64,000 nucleotides of DNA from an uncultured Bacteroidota bacterium (GTDB lineage: Bacteria > Bacteroidota > Bacteroidia > Flavobacteriales > Flavobacteriaceae), in the NCBI GenBank assembly GCA_902631125.1, contig CACOXF010000002.1, positions 52,947-116,946 of the forward strand. The letters run 5' to 3'. Positions 46,991-54,776 of this stretch are shown here, piece after piece (within the stretch, counting starts at the first letter, position 1; every line of letters starts with the position of its first letter). A model generated the notes under the pieces. It had not been told where the DNA came from. It saw nothing but the letters and a program-made list of their open reading frames with translations, and ran no database searches. Both the position numbers and the translations under genes were made by a program.

Positions 46991-48508
46991 TTAATAATCG
47001 ATATCAATTTTTAATGTGTAACCCAATCCAGAAGTTGTTCTACGTACACCACTAATTCTTAAACCGGTTTTTGTTTGCTTCCATTGTAACGGATTTATAG
47101 ATCCTAGTTGATTTACGCTTTTTACATTATACCCCGATAATTTTGATAAACTTTCAATAATTATAGATTCGTTTTCTTGAGGATAAACCAAAGCTGTTGC
47201 AAACAAGTAATTAGTGTTGATGGTAAACCAAAAATCTTTGGTAGTAAATTCGAGTATTTTACCTTTATTATTTTCTCTATAATTTGTGCCCTTCATAAAA
47301 ATTTGGGTAGGTCCCTCATGGGTAATTTTCCAGCGTTTAGTATTGTAAATGCCTTCACCATTAATTTTCAACCAGTTTCCAAGGGAAATTAAATTTTTAA
47401 CAGATGTTTCTGGAACATCACCCATACTATCTGGCCCAATATTTAGCATATAGTTTCCTCCTTTACTTACAATTTCAATGAGCCAAAACAAAAGTTCGTT
47501 AGGGCTTTTCCAATCGTTATCATAAGATTTAAATCCCCAAGAATTATTTGTTGTTCCAACTGTTTGCCAAGGTTTTGAGATAAACAGTGGGTTTTCAGGA
47601 ATTTTATTATCACCTGGGATATCAAAATCGCCTAGGGAATTGCCAACTCTAGAATTTATTAATAATTGTGGTTGATAGTTATATGCCAGTTTATAAAATT
47701 CATAACTCTGTTTTGGGGTTAAATAATGTGACATATCATACCATAAGGTAGTCATGTCAGTGTACCTAGTAAGCAATTCTTTGACTTGAGGAAAAGCTTT
47801 ATTATTTAGATAGTCTGAGAATGTATTAGGACTAGGATCCCAGGTATTAACTCCAAATTTTCTTTGGGCTTTTTCATTTAAGGGTAAACCAGATGCCTTG
47901 AGTTCACTATAACCACAATCATTACCATCAAACCAATCAATATTGTGTGAGTAGTATAAACCAAAATCGATTCCTTCAGATTTACATGCTTTATATAACG
48001 CATCAATAACATCGGTTTTGTAAGGGGTAGCATCTACCATATTAAAATCACTTACCTCAGAATCATAGAGAGCAAAACCATCGTGATGTTTTGCAGTGAC
48101 TACTAAATACTTCATCCCAGCAGATTTTATTAATTTGGCAATAGCGGTTGCATCAAAATTAGTTGGATTAAATTGCTTAGCTAATCCCGCATATTCATTT
48201 CTTGGAATTTGTGCAGCAAGTTGGATCCACTCGGCGACTTTTGGACCTTTCAAATCCTCCATCTTTTGATTTTTCCAGACCCCCCCGGGTACAGCATATA
48301 ATCCCCAATGAATAAACATTCCATATTTAGAATCATTAAAATGACTAATGGCCTTATGTTTTGAATTTTGCATCTTTATATATGAAGTACTATCAGTAGA
48401 TGACATGTTCAAAACATTGATCTGACTATTAACAACATTGAATATTAGCATTAGGTGCACCAAATGCGTAGTTTTCGCTTTTAAAAATAGATAGCATAAT
48501 TTTTTCAT
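46991..48508 (-). CDS. GH29 alpha-L-fucosidase
   Basis: 505 residues; N-terminal hydrophobic segment (about 12-28, [15 protein letters not shown]) acts as signal peptide. [42 protein letters not shown] and TLWYDMS with presumed nucleophile Asp258 place it in GH29. It is the last gene of the operon that encodes L-fucose oxidation (42-bp gap after lldD), directly linking fucose release with catabolism. Lacks the extra C-terminal module of 6033 and 30182. Confidence 0.93.
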   Translation of the reverse strand: MKKLCYLFLKAKTTHLVHLMLIFNVVNSQINVLNMSSTDSTSYIKMQNSKHKAISHFNDSKYGMFIHWGLYAVPGGVWKNQKMEDLKGPKVAEWIQLAAQIPRNEYAGLAKQFNPTNFDATAIAKLIKSAGMKYLVVTAKHHDGFALYDSEVSDFNMVDATPYKTDVIDALYKACKSEGIDFGLYYSHNIDWFDGNDCGYSELKASGLPLNEKAQRKFGVNTWDPSPNTFSDYLNNKAFPQVKELLTRYTDMTTLWYDMSHYLTPKQSYEFYKLAYNYQPQLLINSRVGNSLGDFDIPGDNKIPENPLFISKPWQTVGTTNNSWGFKSYDNDWKSPNELLFWLIEIVSKGGNYMLNIGPDSMGDVPETSVKNLISLGNWLKINGEGIYNTKRWKITHEGPTQIFMKGTNYRENNKGKILEFTTKDFWFTINTNYLFATALVYPQENESIIIESLSKLSGYNVKSVNQLGSINPLQWKQTKTGLRISGVRRTTSGLGYTLKIDIDY

Positions 48509-48550
48509 ACCTCAATTAATAGAATTTAAAATGATTTTCATTTATAAAGT

Positions 48551-49696
48551 TCAAATTAGTTTACTTTGTAAATCATTGATTTTTGCACAACTTAGCTGCT
48601 CCATGACTTGAGTTAATTGTGTTTTTAGCATCGAAACTGTATGATGGCCCCCTTTTTTTCCAAGAGCAGAAACACCATACATAAAAGTACGACCTAAAAA
48701 ACTAAAATCTGCTCCACTAGCCATCACTCGCGCCACATCAGCGCCTCCACGAATACCACTATCCATCATCACAGTTAACTTTTCTTTGTAAATTGGTGCA
48801 ATGTCTTTTAATGAATCTATAGTAGCTTGACCAACGTCAACTTGACGTCCACCATGATTGGAAATGATAACTCCGTCTAAGCCCAATTGATACGCTTTTT
48901 GTACATCATGAGCAGACTCAGCTCCTTTGAGCACTAATTTGCCTTTCCACAGATCACGAATCTTTTTGATTTTTTCTTCGTTTAATCGACCCGAAAACGT
49001 AGCGTCCATAAACTTCGCAAGTTGATTTAGGTTTAAGTTTTTTGACATATATGGCTTTAGTACCTCGAAACTTGGTTGACCATGAATTAGAGTTTGCAAT
49101 GCCCAATGGGGTCTTTTAACTGCATTAATAATATTGGTCATAGTCATTTTAGGTGGCATGGACAAACCATTTCGAATGTCTCTAGGGCGATAACCAAAAG
49201 AAGGGACATCTGCAAGAATGATTAATACGGGGCATCCAGCCACTTCAGCGCGTTTCAAAATATCTTTGGTGATTCCTTCCTCTGCAGGGTGATAAAGCTG
49301 AAACCATGCATTACCTTCTGTAATTTTTGAAATTTTTTCAATGTCAGCTGTGGTAACGGTACTTAAAACAAAAGGGATATTGTGTTCAAATGCTGCCTTT
49401 GCTAGTATCTCTGGTGACTTGGGCCACATCAGTCCTTGCAAGCCGATTGGAGAAATTCCGAAGGGTGCGTCGTATGTATGTCCAAAAAGTTCCGTTTTTA
49501 AGCTTGGTGGGGTATAGTCAATTAAGTATTTTGGCTTTAATTCCACAGCTCGAATCCGGTCTGTGTTCTTTTTTAGGTTTACATCATCGTTACACCCTCC
49601 ATCTAAATAATCAAAAGCAAATTTTGGAATTTTTCTTTTTGCACGTGCTCTAAGATCTGATACAGAAGGGTATTTATAATTTATCTCTAACTCCAT
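48551..49696 (-). CDS. lldD: FMN-dependent L-lactate dehydrogenase (alpha-hydroxy-acid oxidase family)
   Basis: 381 residues, no signal peptide, cytoplasmic or membrane-associated. FAFDYLDGGCNDD, PIGLQGLMWP, the active-site ISNHGGRQVD (His281) and the FMN-phosphate region DSGIRGGADVARVMASGADFSFLGR are typical of LldD-type enzymes, which oxidise L-lactate to pyruvate. The non-phosphorylative L-fucose pathway yields pyruvate plus L-lactate, so this gene completes the route encoded by its upstream neighbours. Its start overlaps the stop of the truncated fuconolactonase frame by 10 bp. Confidence 0.9.
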   Translation of the reverse strand: MELEINYKYPSVSDLRARAKRKIPKFAFDYLDGGCNDDVNLKKNTDRIRAVELKPKYLIDYTPPSLKTELFGHTYDAPFGISPIGLQGLMWPKSPEILAKAAFEHNIPFVLSTVTTADIEKISKITEGNAWFQLYHPAEEGITKDILKRAEVAGCPVLIILADVPSFGYRPRDIRNGLSMPPKMTMTNIINAVKRPHWALQTLIHGQPSFEVLKPYMSKNLNLNQLAKFMDATFSGRLNEEKIKKIRDLWKGKLVLKGAESAHDVQKAYQLGLDGVIISNHGGRQVDVGQATIDSLKDIAPIYKEKLTVMMDSGIRGGADVARVMASGADFSFLGRTFMYGVSALGKKGGHHTVSMLKTQLTQVMEQLSCAKINDLQSKLI

Positions 49697-49863
49697 TCAT
49701 TTTTATTTAAGCCATATATTTTATACATCAACCCTATCTTCTTAAAAAAAGATTCCAAATCTGTTGAAAGAAAATCTTTTTGTATCACAGACATCGACTG
49801 GTTAATCCATGCATTCCTAATAAAGTTATTATTCCAGAAATTGTGATAACTGTCAATGATCAT
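49687..49863 (-). pseudogene. Truncated L-fuconolactonase (amidohydrolase) remnant, 58 codons
   Basis: A minus-strand frame from ATG 49863 begins MIIDSYHNFWNNN, then AWINQSMSVIQKDFLSTDLES. This matches the N-terminus typical of amidohydrolase-family L-fucono-lactonases (M-x-I-D-x-H-x-H-F-W ... W-I ... M-x-V-I-x-x-D-F-x-x-x-D-L). After about residue 45 the similarity stops and the frame ends at 49687, where about 280 residues would be expected. The ATG overlaps the FAH hydrolase stop by four bases (ATGA), showing that a full gene once sat here in the operon. The first metal-ligand His is replaced (DSYHNFW rather than DAHxHFW). Probably a deletion product that fused the 5' end to the lldD start. 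Confidence 0.75.
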
Positions 49864-50714
49864 TTATATGCTTTACATGATTGCCTTGCAATGCCCAAAC
49901 CATCTATCCCCAGTTCGATTACATCTCCTTCTTTAAGAAATCGTGGAGGATTTAAACCTAACCCAACTCCGAAGGGTGTTCCAGTTGAAATAATATCTCC
50001 AGGAAGTAAGGTCATAAATTGACTGATGTAGCTAACGACTTTTTGAACATCGAATATGAAATCTGATGTATTACTATCTTGCATTATTTCTCCATTGAGC
50101 TTTAACCAAAGATTTAAGTCATTGGGATTTTCAATTTCATCTTGTGTAGCGATAAATGGACCCAGTGGAGCAAAAGTGTCACAGCTTTTTCCCTTTACCC
50201 ATTGACCTGATTTTTCCAGTTGAAATGCTCGTTCACTAACATCATTGTGTAAAACATAGCCTGCAACGTGACTAAGTACATCTGCCTCGGGCACATATGA
50301 TGCTTTCTTACCAATCACAACAGCTAATTCTACCTCCCAATCTGTTTTTTCACCCCCCTTAGGAATTACAATTGGATCAAAGGGACCTACTATGGCAGAA
50401 GTAGATTTAAAAAAAAGTACAGGTTCTTCGGGAATATCCATACCACTTTCAGCAGCATGCTTTGCATAGTTTAATCCAACACATACTATTTTTGAAGGAC
50501 GACTCAAAGGGGATCCCAATCTGATATCATCATGAATTTCTGGGGAAGAATCTTGATTTTTTGACAACCAATCTTCCAATTTCTGAATTCCATCATTTCC
50601 AAAAAAGTTTTCATCATAATCTGTTACAAAACCTGAAACATCTATTTTTTTTCCATTTGATAAAATTACACCTGGTTTTTCTTTATTGATTTCTCCAAAT
50701 CGAATAAGTTTCAT
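49860..50714 (-). CDS. FAH-family hydrolase, probable 2,4-diketo-3-deoxy-L-fuconate hydrolase
   Basis: 284 residues, cytoplasmic. The fumarylacetoacetate-hydrolase fold is shown by KIVCVGLNYAKHAAESG, EPVLFFKSTSAIVGP, the metal-binding WEVELAVVIGK and NDVSERAFQ, and the C-terminal GDIISTGTPFGVG with FLKEGDVIELGIDGLG. In the non-phosphorylative L-fucose (or L-rhamnose) pathway such an enzyme splits the diketo-deoxy acid into pyruvate and L-lactate. The SDR upstream (7-bp gap) and LldD downstream fit exactly. Substrate assignment rests on context. Confidence 0.88.
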   Translation of the reverse strand: MKLIRFGEINKEKPGVILSNGKKIDVSGFVTDYDENFFGNDGIQKLEDWLSKNQDSSPEIHDDIRLGSPLSRPSKIVCVGLNYAKHAAESGMDIPEEPVLFFKSTSAIVGPFDPIVIPKGGEKTDWEVELAVVIGKKASYVPEADVLSHVAGYVLHNDVSERAFQLEKSGQWVKGKSCDTFAPLGPFIATQDEIENPNDLNLWLKLNGEIMQDSNTSDFIFDVQKVVSYISQFMTLLPGDIISTGTPFGVGLGLNPPRFLKEGDVIELGIDGLGIARQSCKAYK

Positions 50715-50721
50715 AATTAAG

Positions 50722-51510
50722 TTATTTTGAATTGAGTGTTATAAAGCCGCCATCAATTCCGTAGTTTGAACCTGTAATAAAACTCGCTTCATCACTGCAT
50801 AAAAACAATGCCAAGTCTGCTATTTCTTGTGGCTTTCCCATGCGACCAAGAGGTTGTGTTTTTGAAAGTTTATCAAAAATTTCATCTTCCTTACCAGTAT
50901 AATTTTTCCTTATAAATCCATCTACAAAAGGAGTGTGAACTCGAGCTGGAGAAATACAATTACAACGGATATTATGGTCGATGTAATCTTTAGCAATTGC
51001 ATAAGTCATTGTTAGAACAGCGCCTTTGGACATTGAATATGCAAAACGATCTGATATTCCAACAGAAGATGCGATAGAGGCTAAATTTAGAACTACCCCT
51101 CCGCCATTGATTTTCATAAGGGGAATACAAGCCTTTAAACAATTAAAAACTCCTTTAATATTGATATTGTAAAGTCTATCCAAATCTTCTTCCTCACACA
51201 TTTCAATATTTCCTACATGAGCGATACCAGCATTGTTTACTAAAATATCAACCGATGATTTTTGTGAAATTTTCTTTATAACACTTGATACTTGATCTGA
51301 ATTTGAGACATCACACTTATATGATTTGGATTTATATCCTTCATTATTGATTTCAAAAACCACATCAGCAGCGGCTTTTTCATTGTAATCAAGTATGTGG
51401 ACATACGAGCCTTGCATTGCAAAAGTTTTTGCGATTGCTCTGCCAATGCCACTTCCTCCCCCGGTAATCAAACTTACTTTATTTTTTAAGGAAAATTTTG
51501 GTTCCATCAT
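50722..51510 (-). CDS. SDR oxidoreductase, probable 2-keto-3-deoxy-L-fuconate dehydrogenase
   Basis: 262 residues; classical short-chain dehydrogenase with TGGGSGIG cofactor loop, NNAGIAH, catalytic Ser region LNLASIASS, Tyr158 and Lys162 in YSMSK, and the C-terminal FITGSNYGIDGGF. First intact gene of the L-fucose oxidation operon; its neighbour encodes the hydrolase acting on the diketo product, so oxidation of 2-keto-3-deoxy-L-fuconate is the likely reaction. The first ATG (51510) overlaps the stop of an upstream remnant frame by four bases; an ATG at 51507 is also possible. Confidence 0.88.
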   Translation of the reverse strand: MMEPKFSLKNKVSLITGGGSGIGRAIAKTFAMQGSYVHILDYNEKAAADVVFEINNEGYKSKSYKCDVSNSDQVSSVIKKISQKSSVDILVNNAGIAHVGNIEMCEEEDLDRLYNINIKGVFNCLKACIPLMKINGGGVVLNLASIASSVGISDRFAYSMSKGAVLTMTYAIAKDYIDHNIRCNCISPARVHTPFVDGFIRKNYTGKEDEIFDKLSKTQPLGRMGKPQEIADLALFLCSDEASFITGSNYGIDGGFITLNSK

Positions 51511-51671
51511 TTTAAGTACTCATCTTCTTCATGTGTGTTATATCCAGTAGATTCAATCGTGATCGGAGAATTCAAAATAGGTTTAAATTCAGTAAAACCG
51601 TATGGTTGAAAAAACAATCTCAAGTTATTAAAATAATAGCAAAAACCTTTATTAATGATGAAATATTTGTA
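51507..51671 (-). pseudogene. Possible C-terminal remnant of an upstream operon gene
   Basis: An open minus-strand frame of 54 codons without a start runs from 51671 to a TGA at 51509-51507 that overlaps the SDR ATG (ATGA). Its last ~35 residues look protein-like (QPYGFTEFKPILNS, ITIESTGYNTHEEDEYLK) with a charged tail, unlike the AT-rich promoter sequence around it. I could not assign a family. Together with the truncated fuconolactonase in the same operon it suggests that deletions removed part of an earlier, longer fucose operon; missing partners would be, for example, a fuconate dehydratase or transporter. This could instead be a chance open frame. Confidence 0.4.
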
Positions 51672-51755
51672 TTATGATATGATATAATTCGTAACACTAT
51701 TTTCTTGTAATTAAGTTAAATTTAATTTATTTAAGTTAATCTAAATGATCAAACT

Positions 51756-54251
51756 ATGAAAAAAGTTATCTTATTGTTTATTGGATTTACTATTACTATT
51801 AATGTAAATGCACAACCAAAAGCAGAAGTCTACGCAAAAGAAAACACAGAAAAATTATCAGAAATCTTAGAATTTACAGTGGCTGAATATACTCAGGTTT
51901 ATGATATACTTGTGGAAAAAGAAACTGAATTTAACGTTCTTAGAAAAAAGTATAAAGACTATAAGGATACATTAAATTCGGAAATTCAAAGACTAAATCC
52001 AATATACAACAGAAGGTTAAAGGATATCCTTGGGCAAGATAGAATGATTAAATATCATGATTATTTCAAAGCAAAATACAATGCTTATCTAAAATCAAAA
52101 AAAAGTAAATCTAAAGACAAGAAAGTACGTTTAACAGTTACCTCCTTTTACGTGTCCCCTGAAGGAGAAGATTCTAACCCGGGAACTTTTAATAAGCCTT
52201 TTAAAACAATTTCAAAAGCATCAAAAGAAATGCAGGCTGGTGATACATGTTATATTCGAGAAGGAATTTATCATGAAATAATCGAGTTGTATGAAACCCA
52301 TGGAAAATTCACTTCACCTATAACCTTTAAGGCATACAAGAACGAAAATGTTGTTTTAGATGGAACCGAATTAATAAAAACAAATTGGAGAAAGTACAAG
52401 GGTGATATTTATAAAGCTAAAATCAAAAAAGATATCTGGCAATTATTCGTAGATAAAAAAAGTATGACTTCAGCTAGATGGCCAAATGGAAATTGGTATG
52501 ATGGATCCGTTTGGGACAAAACCAAATCGATGGCTTGGCCTGAAAAAGAAAGAAGTAGTTATGGACATCACTTCAATAAAGAATTAGCATTGATAAATGA
52601 GGACTTAACAGGAGCAATTATTCTTGTAAATTCAGGTTCATTTAAAACTTTTAAGTCTAATGTGATTGAGCATAGTCCCAATACTGACAATTTTAAATAC
52701 GACACTAAAAGAAAAGGGATAAAAGTACATTTCAGCTATGAAGGCAAAGAGGAAAGACACGGTTATTTTTTAGAGGGTAAATTAGGTTTATTGGATGAAG
52801 AAAATGAGTGGTTCTACAATGCAAAAAGCAAGACAGTTTATCTATGGGCTCCCAAAGGAAGACATCCCAGAGGATTTGAAATTAGAGGAAAAACACAATC
52901 CTATGCATTTGATATTCAGAACTCATCACACATAAAAATTGAAGGTATAAATTTCTTTGGAACAACTTTTAATACTTATGAAAGTAATCACATAACTGTC
53001 GAAAATTGCAATTTCAAATACCCAAGTTATTCAAAGCGGATGTTGAATGATCTGTCCCAAATAAATGTAACTTCTATGTTGATGAAAAAGAATGAAAGTG
53101 AAGCATTTAACATTATTAGAAATTGCAAATTTGAATATATGGATGGGCCAGTTATTAATATGAATGGTTCTAACAATGTAGTTGAAAATAATTATATGCA
53201 CTCTATTGATTATAGCTGCACTTTTAGAGGAGGCTATACCATAAACATGTTACGATCAACTGATTTACTATTTAGAAGAAATACTGTACATACTGCTGGA
53301 GCTTCTGAAATGTATAAAGCAGGTGCTAGAAACACTATTGAGTTAAATAATTTATTTCGTTCAGGATATCTACAGAATGATGGATCGCTCATACAAATAA
53401 GTGCTAAGGAACAAGATCAATCTCAAACACGCTACAATTGGGTACACAATTCAGTAAAAATAGGATTACGTTTTGATAATTCGAATCTCCCAAATTCCCG
53501 TTGGGGTGAGAATGGAAGTATGCACCATAATGTTGCCTGGAAAACAGATAGAGTTTTCTTTAAAGGAGACAAACATTTTATATATAATAATTTAAGTTTC
53601 GATAATCGTCTTAATGATTTAATTGTGTCAAGCAAAGTATCTATTCAAGGAAGAAATTATGAGACAATTACAAGAAACAATATTTCTAATAAATTTTCTG
53701 GACATAGAACGAGACCAGGTAAGGATTATCCAGTTCCTGGGATAGTTGATCATAACTGGTCTGGTAATTTTAAAAATGCCGATATAAGAAGTCAATTAAG
53801 AGACCCTGATAATTTAGACTTTAGACCCAAAAAAGACTCTGAGCTAATAGATAATGGAGCACTTATTGAAGGAAAAGAGATAACATATTTAGGAAAAGCA
53901 CCAGATATAGGTCCTTATGAGTTTAGCGATATAAATTATTGGATTCCAGGATTCCAAGATAAAATAGCTTCAACACCAGTTCCCCCTAATGAATCTAAAA
54001 CAGTTAAAACTGATGCAGATTTAATGTGGCTAAAGGCATATAGGGCTGATACAAGTGATATATATTTTGGTGAAAATTTTAACAATGTATTGAATGCATC
54101 TAAAAACTCACCCGAATATAAAGGAAATCAAGAAAACAATATCTATTCTCCTGGAAAACTAAACACTGGAAAAACCTACTATTGGAGAATAGATGAAATA
54201 ATCAAAAATAAAATTCAAAAAGGAAACGTTTGGAGCTTCAAAGTTAAATAG
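51756..54251 (+). CDS. Fusion of a Spy-like helical domain with a parallel beta-helix enzyme and Fn3-like tail
   Basis: 831 residues. Residues 1-116 (signal peptide to NVNAQ20, then a charged helical chain ending AYLKSKK) are nearly the same as the whole protein at 54371. A Lys/Ser-rich linker (about 117-130) leads to a beta-helix part (FYVSPEGEDSNPGTFNKPFKTI, DIWQLFVDKKSMTSARWPNGNW, FKYPSYSKRML, GHRTRPGKDYPVPG) of the same family as 32070 and 54777. The last ~90 residues (DADLMWLKAYRADTSDIYFG ... GKTYYWRIDEI) are an Fn3-like module. No T9SS sorting tail, unlike its two beta-helix relatives. Start ATG at 51756. Probably a secreted depolymerase; the helical domain may anchor or position it. 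Confidence 0.85.
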   Translation: MKKVILLFIGFTITINVNAQPKAEVYAKENTEKLSEILEFTVAEYTQVYDILVEKETEFNVLRKKYKDYKDTLNSEIQRLNPIYNRRLKDILGQDRMIKYHDYFKAKYNAYLKSKKSKSKDKKVRLTVTSFYVSPEGEDSNPGTFNKPFKTISKASKEMQAGDTCYIREGIYHEIIELYETHGKFTSPITFKAYKNENVVLDGTELIKTNWRKYKGDIYKAKIKKDIWQLFVDKKSMTSARWPNGNWYDGSVWDKTKSMAWPEKERSSYGHHFNKELALINEDLTGAIILVNSGSFKTFKSNVIEHSPNTDNFKYDTKRKGIKVHFSYEGKEERHGYFLEGKLGLLDEENEWFYNAKSKTVYLWAPKGRHPRGFEIRGKTQSYAFDIQNSSHIKIEGINFFGTTFNTYESNHITVENCNFKYPSYSKRMLNDLSQINVTSMLMKKNESEAFNIIRNCKFEYMDGPVINMNGSNNVVENNYMHSIDYSCTFRGGYTINMLRSTDLLFRRNTVHTAGASEMYKAGARNTIELNNLFRSGYLQNDGSLIQISAKEQDQSQTRYNWVHNSVKIGLRFDNSNLPNSRWGENGSMHHNVAWKTDRVFFKGDKHFIYNNLSFDNRLNDLIVSSKVSIQGRNYETITRNNISNKFSGHRTRPGKDYPVPGIVDHNWSGNFKNADIRSQLRDPDNLDFRPKKDSELIDNGALIEGKEITYLGKAPDIGPYEFSDINYWIPGFQDKIASTPVPPNESKTVKTDADLMWLKAYRADTSDIYFGENFNNVLNASKNSPEYKGNQENNIYSPGKLNTGKTYYWRIDEIIKNKIQKGNVWSFKVK

Positions 54252-54339
54252 TGTTTTCAAATATGTAATTAAATATTTAATTTATGTGTATACTCACTGA
54301 CTTGTTTCAGAATAAAACATCATTTTGAAGTAAAAAGAT

Positions 54340-54347
54340 TAAATTTG
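54340..54347 (+). promoter_or_regulatory. -7-like element before the stand-alone helical protein
   Basis: TAAATTTG fits the TAnnTTTG consensus and lies 23 bp before the ATG at 54371, almost the same spacing as at 44816. No -33 element was identified. Confidence 0.35.
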
Positions 54348-54370
54348 ATATAATATTAATTAATTAAAAC

Positions 54371-54721
54371 ATGAAAAAAATATACTTATTATTGTTCGGG
54401 TTTGTTCTTACCAGTGCTTTAAATGCCCAATCAAAAGCAGAAATTTTTGCTAAAGAAAATACAGAAAATTTATCAGAAATCCTAGAATTTACAGAAGCTG
54501 AATATACCAAGGTTTATGATATACTTGTTGAAAAAGAAACTGAATTCAACGTTCTTAGAAAAAAGTATAAAGACGATAAGGATAAATTAAAGGCGGAGAT
54601 TCAAAAACTAAATCCAATATACAACAGAAGGTTAAAGGATTTCTTAGGACAAGAAAGGATGATAAAATATCATGATTATTTCAAATCAAAATACAAAGCT
54701 TATTTAAAATCAAAAAAATAA
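54371..54721 (+). CDS. Small secreted helical protein, twin of the fusion protein's N-terminus
   Basis: 116 residues: signal peptide to about ALNAQ20 and a Lys/Glu-rich helical chain (NLSEILEFTEAEYTKVYDIL, NVLRKKYKDDKDKLKAEIQK, NPIYNRRLKDFLGQERMIKY). It matches residues 1-116 of the protein at 51756 almost throughout and more weakly the protein at 44846. It ends in YLKSKK-stop, exactly where the fusion protein continues into its linker, so one gene arose from the other by duplication plus fusion or stop loss. Function unknown; Spy/CpxP-like outline only. Confidence 0.85.
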   Translation: MKKIYLLLFGFVLTSALNAQSKAEIFAKENTENLSEILEFTEAEYTKVYDILVEKETEFNVLRKKYKDDKDKLKAEIQKLNPIYNRRLKDFLGQERMIKYHDYFKSKYKAYLKSKK

Positions 54722-54776
54722 ATTTTTTTGAAAAAATTAAGTTTAAAAATTTGAAATATAATTAACTTTCTATTTA

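Noticed and set aside
49780-50022. An 80-codon plus-strand frame between lldD and the FAH gene
   Set aside because: Opposite to the FAH hydrolase end and the fuconolactonase remnant; the minus-strand reading explains the conservation.
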